Source of the DNA: DASSUW01 sp963844205
Lineage (GTDB): Bacteria; Actinomycetota; Thermoleophilia; Solirubrobacterales; Solirubrobacteraceae
Length of the DNA: 64,000 nucleotides
Assembly (NCBI GenBank): GCA_963844205.1
Contig: CAWJNK010000014.1
Coordinates: 1,116,001-1,180,000, forward strand
Direction of reading: 5' to 3'
A model generated the notes under the pieces. The model was not told the origin of the DNA and ran no database searches. It saw only the letters and a program-made list of their open reading frames with translations. The position numbers and the translations under genes were made by a program. This document shows, one piece after another, positions 49,233-57,061 of this stretch (positions are counted from its first letter, which is position 1; each line of letters begins with the position of its first letter).

Positions 49233-50380
49233 GTGGGAGCCCCACGACGGTGGTCGGGGCCACCGGCGCGATCGGGGCCGCCGGCGCGGACGGTGCCGCT
49301 GGCGGAGCCCGCGTGAACGCGCGGTGTGCGGCGGCGCACGTCGAGGCCCTGGCCGAGGGCGCGGAGCCAGTCGTGGCCGGTGTCGAGCAGGATGTGCTCG
49401 GCGCGGGCCGCGCGGAGGTCGGCGGCCACGGCTTCGCGGCGCTCGGCCTCGAGGGCGGCGTAGCGCTCGCGCACGCGCGGGCGGGAGCTGTCGAGCTCGA
49501 CCAGCGCGCCGGTCTCGGGATCGACGAGCGCGAGGTGGCCGGCCTGCGGCAGCGCCGCCTCGCGCGGGTCGCGGACCTCGACCGCGATCAGGCTGTGACG
49601 TGCGCCGAGCGCGCCGAGGGGCGCGCGCCAGCCGTCCTCGCGGAAGTCCGACACCACGACCACCAGCCCCGGCCGCTGGGCGACGCGTCCGACCCGCACG
49701 AGCGCGCGGGCGAGCGCGGCGGGCGAGGCCGCCCGGTGGGGCGGGCCGGGCGAGGCCGCGCGGGCCAGCGCGCCGGGCGAGGCCGCGCCGTCGGGCGGGC
49801 CGATCGAGGCCACGCGGTCGTGCGCGGCGTCCTCCGCGACCCCCTCAGCCAGGACGCGCTCGATGGCGATCTGGGCGTTGCGGCCGCCGCGTGGCGGGAG
49901 CAGCAGGTCGTCCCCCGCTCCGCTGCGCAGCAGCGCGGCCCGGCCGCCGCGGCGCGTCGCCAGCCGGGCCACGGCGATCGCCACGCCCTCGGCGACGTCC
50001 GCCTTCAGCCGCCGCGCGGTCCCGAACGCCATCGACGGCGAGACGTCGAGCACGAGCCAGGTCGTCAGCGTCCGCTCCGGCACCTGCAGCCGCACGTGGG
50101 GAACGCCGGTGCGCGCCGTCGCGGCGGCGTCGAGCTGGCGCACGTCGTCGCCGACCTGGTACGGCCGGAGCTGCACCAGCTCGGTCCCCGCCCCCGCGCC
50201 CGGCGCCAGGTGGTCGCCGGGCAGCGCGCCACCGGCCCGGCGCACGAGCGCGAGGTCGAGGATCCGTAGGAGGGCGCCCGGCATCGGGCCGGGCCCCTGA
50301 CGGCCGTCGGGCGGCCGCAGTGGCACGGAACCAGGCCCTTGACGGCCGTCGGGCGGCCGCAGCGCCGCGACCGCGCTCAT
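49229..50380 (-). CDS. DUF58 protein with low-complexity insertions
   Basis: This 383-aa protein starts at ATG 50380, overlapping the moxR stop (ATGA). DUF58 core: GTELVQLRPYQVGDDVRQLD and the VWA-like TTWLVLDVSPSMAFGTARRL with D-x-S-x-S. Unlike the DUF58 protein at 33010 it has no membrane helices. The N-terminus carries a 14-residue tandem repeat (LRPPDGRQGPG twice), and residues ~190-230 carry a Pro/Ala/Ser-rich repeat (AASPGALARAASPG-like). Both come from short DNA duplications and are absent from the family core. Confidence 0.87.
   Translation of the reverse strand: MSAVAALRPPDGRQGPGSVPLRPPDGRQGPGPMPGALLRILDLALVRRAGGALPGDHLAPGAGAGTELVQLRPYQVGDDVRQLDAAATARTGVPHVRLQVPERTLTTWLVLDVSPSMAFGTARRLKADVAEGVAIAVARLATRRGGRAALLRSGAGDDLLLPPRGGRNAQIAIERVLAEGVAEDAAHDRVASIGPPDGAASPGALARAASPGPPHRAASPAALARALVRVGRVAQRPGLVVVVSDFREDGWRAPLGALGARHSLIAVEVRDPREAALPQAGHLALVDPETGALVELDSSRPRVRERYAALEAERREAVAADLRAARAEHILLDTGHDWLRALGQGLDVRRRTPRVHAGSASGTVRAGGPDRAGGPDHRRGAPT
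50292..50362. repeat. 42-bp tandem repeat in DUF58 gene
   Basis: The unit containing GACGGCCGTCGGGCGGCCGC occurs at 50292 and 50334, exactly 42 bp (14 codons) apart, so the frame is preserved. It encodes the duplicated LRPPDGRQGPG segment near the protein start. Confidence 0.75.
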
Positions 50381-51426
50381 GCCGCGGCGGCCTCCTCGAC
50401 CGCGGTCACGCGCGAGGTCAGCCCGCTCTCCGCCGGCGCGTCGACCGCCCCGAGCAGCCGCGAGAGCAGGTCGTCGGGCGCCACGCCGTCGCTCAGCGCC
50501 TCGTACGAGAGCACGAGCCGGTGGCGCAGCACGTCTGGCGCGAGGTCGCGCACGTCGGAGGCGACCACGTGCCGGCGGCCGCGCAGCAGCGCGAGCGCCT
50601 GCGCGCACGCGATCAGGCCGATCGGGCCGCGCGGGCTGGAGCCGTACTCGATGTAGCGCGCGATCTCGCCCAGCCCGTAGCGGTCGGGGTGGCGCGTGGC
50701 ATCGGCGAGCTGGACCGCATAGCCGATCACGTCGCGATCCACGAAGACCCGCTTGGCCTCCGCGGAGTAGCGCTCGAGGTCGGCGGTGGACAGCCGCTCG
50801 GCGATCTCCGGCGCAGGCGCAAGCGAGCGCCCGACGACCGCGGCCTCCTCCCCGAGGTCCGGGTAGTCGACGAGCAGCTTGAGCAGGAAGCGGTCGACCT
50901 GCGCCTCGGGCAGCGGGTACGTGCCCTCGGACTCGATCGGGTTCTGGGTCGCGAGGACGAGGAACGGCGACGGCACAGGATGGGTCTCGCCGCCGATCGT
51001 CACCTGCCGCTCCTGCATGACCTCGAGCAGCGCCGACTGGACCTTGGCGGGCGCGCGGTTGATCTCGTCCGCGAGCAGGAAGTTGCCGAACACCGGGCCG
51101 AGCTCGGTGTCGAAGCGGCCCGAGTCCGGGCGGTAGATGCGGGTGCCGACGAGGTCGGCGGGCACGAGGTCGGGCGTGAACTGGATGCGGCGGAAGCTGC
51201 CTCCCAGGACGTCCGCGAGCGTGCGCACGGTCAGCGTCTTGGCGAGACCCGGCACGCCCTCGAGCAGCACGTGGCCGCCGGCGAGCAGCGCGACCATCAG
51301 CCGCTCGAGCATGTCGTCCTGGCCCACGATGACGCGCTTGATCTCGTACAGCGCGCCCTCGATCGCGCTGCGGGCAGGGGTCTCCGGCTGGGTCGCGCGG
51401 CGCGCGGGGATCTCGTCTGCAGTCAT
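50377..51426 (-). CDS. MoxR-type AAA+ ATPase, second copy
   Basis: This 349-aa protein starts at ATG 51426. Walker A is LLEGVPGLAKTLTVRTL, Walker B is NFLLADEINRAPAKVQSALL, sensor 1 is FLVLATQNPIESEGTYPLPE. GSSPRGPIGLIACAQALALL is the lid region. It is first in a moxR-DUF58-VWA operon with 4-bp overlaps at both junctions. It differs clearly from the MoxR at 34263 (VIVGQDDMLERL versus VVGKRDALELI), so the two operons are old paralogues rather than a recent duplication. Confidence 0.92.
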   Translation of the reverse strand: MTADEIPARRATQPETPARSAIEGALYEIKRVIVGQDDMLERLMVALLAGGHVLLEGVPGLAKTLTVRTLADVLGGSFRRIQFTPDLVPADLVGTRIYRPDSGRFDTELGPVFGNFLLADEINRAPAKVQSALLEVMQERQVTIGGETHPVPSPFLVLATQNPIESEGTYPLPEAQVDRFLLKLLVDYPDLGEEAAVVGRSLAPAPEIAERLSTADLERYSAEAKRVFVDRDVIGYAVQLADATRHPDRYGLGEIARYIEYGSSPRGPIGLIACAQALALLRGRRHVVASDVRDLAPDVLRHRLVLSYEALSDGVAPDDLLSRLLGAVDAPAESGLTSRVTAVEEAAAA

Positions 51427-51472
51427 GGCGGCGAGCCTGCCCCGCCCGCCGTCAGCTTGAGATAAGACCCGG

Positions 51473-51495
51473 CTTAGCCTGGATCCCAGGCTAAG
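51473..51495. terminator. Perfect hairpin overlapping the hydrolase stop codon
   Basis: CTTAGCCTGG (51473-51482) and CCAGGCTAAG (51486-51495) pair perfectly around ATC. The hairpin encodes the last residues LAWDPG and the TAA of the hydrolase gene and separates it from the MoxR operon. A 3-base loop is tight; a slightly opened stem is likelier in RNA. Confidence 0.6.
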
Positions 51496-52619
51496 CGGAG
51501 GAACGAGCGCATGGCCCGGTGCGTCTCGAGCGGGCGCTCGACCTGCGGGACGTGCCCGCACTCCAGCTCGAGGTGGCGCGCGGCGGGGAACGTGCGCTCG
51601 ACGTGCTTCATGAACCCGATCGGGACGAGCCGGTCCTGGCGGCCCCACACGAACAGCGACTCGTGCGTCATGCCCTCCAGCCGCGACCACAACCCGTCGT
51701 CGCCGTGCGGGCGGTCGAGGTAGATGTTGCGCGCCACCGCGTGGAAGGCATGGCGCCCGCGGGCGGTCGAGAACGCGCGCATGAACTCGTCGACACCGGC
51801 GGCGGCCCAGCCGTCCTTCCCGCCGGGCACGAGCCGGCGCACGAGCCCCTCGACCGGCATCGGCACCATCGTCAGCTCCGGCCGCAGGAGCCTCACCACC
51901 GGCGCCCAGCGGCGCGGCCGCAGCCACGCCATCGCCGGGCTCAGGAGGACCAGGCGATCGACCCGGTCGGACGCCGTCAGGGCCATCTCGAGCGCGATCC
52001 GGCCGCCCATGCTGTTGCCCGCCACGTGCGCGCGCTCCAGCCCGAGTGCGTCGAGCACCGACGTCATGACGCGCGCGAAGTACGGCGCGTCGAAGGGCGC
52101 GCGCAACGGCTTGACGGAGTCGCCGAAGCCCGGCAGGTCGACGGCGATCACGTGGTAGTGGTCGCGCATGAGCGCGAGCGTGGGCAGGAAGGACGCCTTC
52201 GTCCCGCCCAGCCCGTGGATCGCCAGCAGCGGCGTCCCCGAGCCGGCCTGCGCGGTCGCGATCGGGCCGTGCGGGGTCTCGAGCGTCTCCAGGCGCAGCC
52301 GCTTGCCACCGCGCTCGCCCGACGTCGAGGCGAGGAAGCCGGCCGCGACGTGGAGGTTGCGGCGCATCGACAGGCCGTCGCCGGCGAGCGCGGCCAGCCC
52401 GCCGCTGCCGTTGGCCGCCCGCCGCCACGCCGTCGGCGAGCCGGAGATGACCGCATCCGGCTCCGCGCGGCCGGCGGCCACGATGCGGACGCCGTCGGGC
52501 TCCAGCAGGACGTCGTGGGCCTCGTCGCCGGCCGCCAGGCGCACCCGCGCCTGCAGCGGCGGGTCGACGGCCGTGGGGTCGTAGCGCTCGGCGAGCGCAT
52601 TCACCGATTTCGCGATCAC
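51474..52619 (-). CDS. SCP2-like domain fused to alpha/beta hydrolase
   Basis: The start is taken as GTG 52619 (381 aa); GTG 52667 is an alternative. The first ~105 residues (ARVRLAAGDEAHDVLLEPDG, AVISGSPTAWRRAANGSGGL) resemble an SCP2 sterol-binding fold. The hydrolase follows with LLAIHGLGGTKASFLPTLAL (oxyanion loop), nucleophile HVAGNSMGGRIALEMALTA, Asp in VWGRQDRLVPIGFM and His in LECGHVPQVERPLETH. No signal peptide is visible. It probably acts on hydrophobic esters presented by the N-terminal domain, but no substrate is known. Confidence 0.82.
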   Translation of the reverse strand: MIAKSVNALAERYDPTAVDPPLQARVRLAAGDEAHDVLLEPDGVRIVAAGRAEPDAVISGSPTAWRRAANGSGGLAALAGDGLSMRRNLHVAAGFLASTSGERGGKRLRLETLETPHGPIATAQAGSGTPLLAIHGLGGTKASFLPTLALMRDHYHVIAVDLPGFGDSVKPLRAPFDAPYFARVMTSVLDALGLERAHVAGNSMGGRIALEMALTASDRVDRLVLLSPAMAWLRPRRWAPVVRLLRPELTMVPMPVEGLVRRLVPGGKDGWAAAGVDEFMRAFSTARGRHAFHAVARNIYLDRPHGDDGLWSRLEGMTHESLFVWGRQDRLVPIGFMKHVERTFPAARHLELECGHVPQVERPLETHRAMRSFLRLAWDPG

Positions 52620-52778
52620 CCGGTCACCATTCCCGCTCCCCCACGGTTTCAGTGTGGCCGCCGTCACAGACCGACGACCGTGCCAGTGTGCCCGCCTGCG
52701 CAGACGGACGCCGGTCCTGAACCAGCATTTAGCGGCCCTTTCGTCCCGCTTCACGCGCGCACGCCACGGTAGGTCGCC

Positions 52779-53432
52779 ATGCGCGTGCTGATCGCCGAAG
52801 ACGAGCCCCGGGTGGGCGATGCCGTCGCACGCGGCCTCCGCCGCGAGGGCATGGCGGTCGACCTGGCCCGCGACGGCGAGACCGCGCTGCGCAAGGCGCT
52901 GACCGCCCCGTACGACGTCGTGGTGCTCGATCGCGACCTTCCCGCGCTGCACGGGGACGAGGTCTGCCGCACCCTCAGCGCCGAGCGCCCGGAGACCAAG
53001 GTGCTGATGCTCACCGCCGCCGGCGGTGTCGACGACCTGGTCGGCGGGCTCGCCATCGGCGCCGACGACTACCTCCCCAAGCCGTTCCGCTTCGCCGAGC
53101 TCGTGGCCCGCACGCGCGCCCTCGCGCGCCGCAACGGCGCCCCCCGCCCGCCGGTGCTCACGGCGGGCGACGTCGTGCTCGACCCCTCGCGGCGCACGGT
53201 CGCCCGCGCCGGCCGCGAGATCGAGCTCGCGCCGAAGGAGCTGGCCGTGCTCGAGGTGCTGATGGCGGCCGGCGGCGCCGTCGTCGGCCCGGACGAGCTG
53301 CTCGAGAAGGCCTGGGACGAGGGGACCGACCCGTTCACGAACACGGTCCGCATGACCGTGATGACGCTGCGTCGCAAGCTCGGGGATCCGCCCGTGATCC
53401 ACACCGTGCGCGGCGCCGGCTACCGCGTGTGA
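52779..53432 (+). CDS. OmpR/PhoB-family response regulator
   Basis: This 217-aa protein starts at ATG 52779. The receiver domain has RVLIAEDEPRVGDAVARGL (acidic pair), the phospho-acceptor in YDVVVLDRDLPALHGDEV (Asp ~51) and the conserved Lys in DDYLPKPFRFAELVAR. The C-terminal winged helix includes ELAPKELAVLEVLMAAGGAV and TNTVRMTVMTLRRKLGDPP, ending VRGAGYRV as usual. It overlaps the kinase gene start by four bases (GTGA), so the pair is coupled. Signal and targets are unknown. Confidence 0.94.
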   Translation: MRVLIAEDEPRVGDAVARGLRREGMAVDLARDGETALRKALTAPYDVVVLDRDLPALHGDEVCRTLSAERPETKVLMLTAAGGVDDLVGGLAIGADDYLPKPFRFAELVARTRALARRNGAPRPPVLTAGDVVLDPSRRTVARAGREIELAPKELAVLEVLMAAGGAVVGPDELLEKAWDEGTDPFTNTVRMTVMTLRRKLGDPPVIHTVRGAGYRV

Positions 53433-54556
53433 CCCTTCGCCTCCGCCTCACCGCCCTCTACACGCTCCTGTTCGGCGCCTGCGGCGCGCTGCTGCTCGCG
53501 CTCAGCTCCTGGATCGTCCACCGCCACGTGAGCCGCACGCTGCCGCCCGGGTTCGCCGACCCCGCCCTCGCCCAGCTCAACGCCCAGTACGCGCTCGCGC
53601 TCGCGGGCATGCTGCTCGTCGCGGCGGCGCTCGGCTACCTGATGGCCGGCCAGGCGCTCTCCCCGCTCCGGCGCGTCACCGCCCTGGCGCGCCGCATCAC
53701 GCAGGAGCGGCTTGGCGAGCGGATCGCGATGCACGGGCCGCAGGACGAGCTGCGCGAGCTGGCCGACACGTTCGACGGGATGCTCGACCGGCTGGCGGCG
53801 TCGTTCGACGGCCAGCGCCGCTTCGTCGCCAACGCGAGCCACGAGCTGCGCACGCCGCTGACCGTCATCCGCGCCGAGGTCGAGGTCGCGCTCGCCGACC
53901 CGCACGCCTCGGCCGCGGAGCTGCGCCATATGGGCGAGGTGGTGCTCGAGGCCGCCGACCGCACGCAGTGCCTGCTCGACTCGCTGATGGTGCTGGCGCG
54001 CAGCCAGCAGGCGCTCCCGCGGCGCGAGCCGGTCGACCTCGCGGCGGCCGCGCGTACCGCAGCGGCGATCACCGGGCCCGAGGCCTCGGAGCGCGACGTC
54101 CACGTCGCGCTCGACCTCGAGCCGGCGAGCCTCAAGGGCGACCCCGCGCTGGTCGAGCGCCTGGTCGGCAACCTGGTCGAGAACGCCGTGCGCCACAACG
54201 AGCCCGGCGGGCGCGTGCAGGTCACGACCCGGCCCGGCCTCGTGCGGGTCGAGAACACCGGGTCGGCGATCTCACCCGCCGACGTGCGCCGGCTGGCCGA
54301 GCCGTTCGAGCGGCTCGGGCGCGACACCGACGGGCCGGGCGCCGGGCTCGGGCTCTCGATCGTGCGCGCCGTCGCCGACGCCCACGGCGCCGAGCTTCGG
54401 CTCGACCCGCGCGCCGGCGGCGGCCTCGAGGTCTCGGTGACGTTCCCTCACAGCTCGCCGTCCGGGATCACCCCGGCCCGGAACCGCTCGACCTGGGCGG
54501 GCGTGAACGGCGGCGACGTCAGCTCACCGTCCGTGTGGTACGCGCGGAACAGGTGA
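53429..54556 (+). CDS. Sensor histidine kinase
   Basis: This 375-aa protein starts at GTG 53429. Two membrane helices (ALYTLLFGACGALLLALSSW and YALALAGMLLVAAALGYLMA) flank a short ~30-residue external loop. A HAMP segment, the phospho-accepting His in FVANASHELRTPLTVIRAEV (~137), an N-box (GNLVENAVRHNEPGG), and G-boxes (GPGAGLGLSIVRAVADAHG) follow. The catalytic domain ends at about EVSVTFP; the remaining ~35 residues are antisense to the gene at 54448 and look like read-through. The small sensor loop suggests a membrane-proximal or partner-dependent signal. Confidence 0.93.
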   Translation: MTLRLRLTALYTLLFGACGALLLALSSWIVHRHVSRTLPPGFADPALAQLNAQYALALAGMLLVAAALGYLMAGQALSPLRRVTALARRITQERLGERIAMHGPQDELRELADTFDGMLDRLAASFDGQRRFVANASHELRTPLTVIRAEVEVALADPHASAAELRHMGEVVLEAADRTQCLLDSLMVLARSQQALPRREPVDLAAAARTAAAITGPEASERDVHVALDLEPASLKGDPALVERLVGNLVENAVRHNEPGGRVQVTTRPGLVRVENTGSAISPADVRRLAEPFERLGRDTDGPGAGLGLSIVRAVADAHGAELRLDPRAGGGLEVSVTFPHSSPSGITPARNRSTWAGVNGGDVSSPSVWYARNR

Positions 54557-55380
54557 GCGATGTAGTGCATCCGCTGGTCGAGCTCTGACCAGTCCCTCGC
54601 GCCGCAGTCGTCGACCGCCGGCGGGACCGGCTCGTAGCGCGAGAGCAGCGCGATCAGCTCCTCGTTGGCCGGCGCGGCGAGCACGACGTCGAGGTGCCGG
54701 CCGAGCGCCAGCACCCGGCCGGGCAGCGTCAGGACCATCAGCGTCTCGGTGATCAGCTCGCGGCTCACTCGGGTGAGCTCGCGCTGGATCGGGAACGCGA
54801 GGATGCGCTGGCGGCGCTTCGGGGCCAACGCGGCCTCCATGGCCTCGCGGATCTCGGGCTGCAGGCGCGTCTGCTCGTGCAGGCCGATCTCGAGGTTCGC
54901 GAGCACGACGAGCTCGGCGTCGGCGTTCCCGTAGCGCCCGAATGCCTGGCGCAGCAGCGGCGGCTCGGTTGGCGCCACGCCCTCGTCCAGCCAGCGCGCG
55001 AACACGAGGCCGATCTCCTCGAAGACCTTGAGGTTCCCGCGCGCGACCGCGCCGCTCGCGCGCGTGAACGCATCGAACGGAGTGTGCAGCCGGTTCAGCC
55101 AGCCCCGCCGCAGCAGCCAGCGCGACAGCGAGCGGATCGGGTGCAGCAGCTCCGCCCCGCGGCCGAGCTCCTGCCCGAGCCGGTCGACGAGGTCCTCGCC
55201 GCGGATCGTGCGGCCCGCCTGACGTGACGCCCAGGTCGCGAACGTGCACCAGTTCGCACCCGCGGCGCCGCGCTCGGCCACTGCGGCCGCGAGCCGCGAG
55301 TAGCAGTGCGTGATCTCGAGGTTGCGGATCACCGGGTCGGAGATCGCGACGATGCGGTGGACGTCCTGGACGTAGGTCAT
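54448..55380 (-). CDS. Conserved protein of unknown function coupled to spermidine synthase-like gene
   Basis: This 310-aa protein starts at ATG 55380, overlapping the stop of the upstream gene (ATGA). It is largely alpha-helical and soluble. Visible segments are HRIVAISDPVIRNLEITHCY at the start, GANWCTFATWASRQAGRTIR, LRQAFGRYGNADAELVVLAN, LALGRHLDVVLAAPANEELI and WSELDQRMHYIAHLFRAYH. No signal peptide, helix bundle motif or known catalytic signature is recognised. The strict coupling suggests it works with the spermidine synthase-like membrane protein. Its 3' end is antisense to the end of the histidine kinase gene for 109 bp. Confidence 0.7.
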   Translation of the reverse strand: MTYVQDVHRIVAISDPVIRNLEITHCYSRLAAAVAERGAAGANWCTFATWASRQAGRTIRGEDLVDRLGQELGRGAELLHPIRSLSRWLLRRGWLNRLHTPFDAFTRASGAVARGNLKVFEEIGLVFARWLDEGVAPTEPPLLRQAFGRYGNADAELVVLANLEIGLHEQTRLQPEIREAMEAALAPKRRQRILAFPIQRELTRVSRELITETLMVLTLPGRVLALGRHLDVVLAAPANEELIALLSRYEPVPPAVDDCGARDWSELDQRMHYIAHLFRAYHTDGELTSPPFTPAQVERFRAGVIPDGEL

Positions 55381-56750
55381 GCGCGCGACGTGAGGAGCTG
55401 GTCGGCAGGGGCATCGTCGTCGCGCAGGACGTCCGCGCCGGCGGCGAGCCGTTCCACCGCGGCGCGGTCGAGCACGCGGGGCCCCACGGGCTCCGGCAGC
55501 GGCCCGTCGGACGCCAGGAAGACGAAGTTGCCGCCCGCGCGCTCGTGCATCACGAGCGCGACGTCGTCGAACGCCTCGAGCAGCGTGGCGGCCTCGGCGC
55601 GGACGAGGCCGAGCGGCTGATAGTCGATGACGTTCAGCGCGTAGAGGCCGTCCGGCCGCAGCACGCGCCGGATGTCCTCGATGAACTCGGCGGTGGTGAG
55701 GTGCCACGGGACGGCACGGCCGCCGAACGCGTCGCCCACCACGAGGTCGGCGGAGTCGCTGCCCTCGTCCCGGAGCGTCACCCGCGCGTCGCCGACGTTG
55801 ACCGCGACCCCGTCACTGAGCCCGAACCGTTCGCGCGCAAGCGCGACGAGCTCGCCGTCCACCTCGAGCACGCGCGCATGCGACCCCGGCCGCGTCGCCG
55901 AGACGTAGTTCGGCAGCGTGAACCCGCCGCCGCCAAGGAACACCGCGTCGAGGCGGCCCTCCTGCATCCCGTCGATCGCACCGCCGATCCACTTGACGTA
56001 GTCGAACGCGAGGACGCGGGGCTCCGCGAGGTCGACGTATGAGTGCTGGAGCTCCTCGAGCATCAGCACGCGGCCGGTCGGCCGGTTGGGGTCCTCCACC
56101 ACACGGGCACAGTGGTAGCTGGTCTCGACGTCGCACGGCGCTCCGGCCACGAGCGTGAGCGCGGCGAGCCCGGCCCCGCCGGCGGCGAAGGCGGGTGACG
56201 CGCCAACCGCGATCCCGAGGGCGATGAGCACCGCGCCGAGGGCGACCACCGCCACGTCGGTCGGCACGAGCGGGACGATCGCGAAGCCGGTCGCGAACGT
56301 GCCGACCAGGCCGCCGGCGGTCGCCCACGCCGACAGGCGGCCGACCACCGAGCCGGTCTCCCCCAGGTCGCGCAGCTGCATCCGGGCGACCGTCGGCGTC
56401 ACCGCGCTGAGGACCGCGGCGGGCGGGAACAGCGCGACGAGCGTGACCATGAAGGCGGCAGCGTCGCCGCTGCTGCTCAGGGCGTCGCCGAGCCCGCGGG
56501 CGAGCGGCACGGTGAGGATCGCCAGGCAGCCGCCCGCCGCGAGCAGCAGCGCGAGCAGGCGGCGCTCGTCGAACCGGTCGGCCGCGCGTCCTCCGACCGC
56601 GGCGCCGGCCGCGATCCCGGCCAGCACGGTCCCGATGATCGTCGTCGTGGTCTCGAGCGTCAGGCCGACGTAGGGCGCGAGCAGCCGGATCCCCAGGATC
56701 TCGAGGACCAGCACCGCGCCCGAGGCGACGAAGACGAGGCCGGCGGCCAC
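55377..56750 (-). CDS. Fused-type membrane spermidine synthase-like protein
   Basis: This 457-aa protein starts at GTG 56750. The N-terminal ~210 residues contain about six to seven helices of the transporter-like half (VFVASGAVLVLEILGIRLLA, TVLAGIAAGAAVGGRAADRF). The C-terminal half is a SpeE-type Rossmann methyltransferase fold with RLDAVFLGGGGFTLPNYVSA, HARVLEVDGELVALARERFG and SADLVVGDAFGGRAVPWHLT. The usual aminopropyl-transferase G-G-G-D-G motif reads G-G-G-G-F here and the D-A-F acid is kept. A polyamine role is doubtful. Proteins of this fused type are common in actinobacteria and of unknown substrate. Confidence 0.83.
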   Translation of the reverse strand: MAAGLVFVASGAVLVLEILGIRLLAPYVGLTLETTTTIIGTVLAGIAAGAAVGGRAADRFDERRLLALLLAAGGCLAILTVPLARGLGDALSSSGDAAAFMVTLVALFPPAAVLSAVTPTVARMQLRDLGETGSVVGRLSAWATAGGLVGTFATGFAIVPLVPTDVAVVALGAVLIALGIAVGASPAFAAGGAGLAALTLVAGAPCDVETSYHCARVVEDPNRPTGRVLMLEELQHSYVDLAEPRVLAFDYVKWIGGAIDGMQEGRLDAVFLGGGGFTLPNYVSATRPGSHARVLEVDGELVALARERFGLSDGVAVNVGDARVTLRDEGSDSADLVVGDAFGGRAVPWHLTTAEFIEDIRRVLRPDGLYALNVIDYQPLGLVRAEAATLLEAFDDVALVMHERAGGNFVFLASDGPLPEPVGPRVLDRAAVERLAAGADVLRDDDAPADQLLTSRA

Positions 56751-56771
56751 GCCGGGGACCCTACGGTCTGA

Positions 56772-57005
56772 TCAGGAGAGATGGCTCGAGCTGGGCTTCG
56801 GCGCGCCGCCCGGGCAGTCCGAGGTGTCGTGCCTTGGAGCCGCCACGCGCACCGTGTGCTGCTCGATCCTCTGGTGCTGGGCCGCGAGCGCGGACCGCTG
56901 CAGCTCGGCGTCGACGCCGAGCAGGCCGTGCACCGACGCACCGACCATCGCGACCCCGGCGCACAGCGCCGCGACGAACGCCGTACGCGTCTTCATTGTC
57001 CCCAT
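56772..57005 (-). CDS. Small protein with N-terminal export or anchor helix
   Basis: This 77-aa protein starts at ATG 57005 (or ATG 56996, MKTRTAFV). A single hydrophobic segment (AFVAALCAGVAMVGASVHGL) is followed by a short soluble part ending in a Ser/Pro-rich tail. The hydrophobic segment could be a signal peptide. No family is recognised. It lies 21 bp upstream of the spermidine synthase-like gene on the same strand and could be cotranscribed. Confidence 0.5.
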   Translation of the reverse strand: MGTMKTRTAFVAALCAGVAMVGASVHGLLGVDAELQRSALAAQHQRIEQHTVRVAAPRHDTSDCPGGAPKPSSSHLS

Positions 57006-57061
57006 GGCCGGCCAGTCAAGCGGGCCAACACTAAGGGAAGGTAAGCGGGAGCGAAGACTGC

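Noticed and set aside
48637..51465. Long plus-strand open frame opposite the second MoxR operon
   Set aside because: Arg/Ala-rich noise with no domain, fully antisense to moxR, DUF58 and VWA genes that have overlapping starts and stops.
55377..56750. True spermidine synthase
   Set aside because: The nucleotide loop reads G-G-G-G-F instead of the usual G-G-G-D-G, and the polyamine-binding residues are not apparent, so only the fold is claimed.
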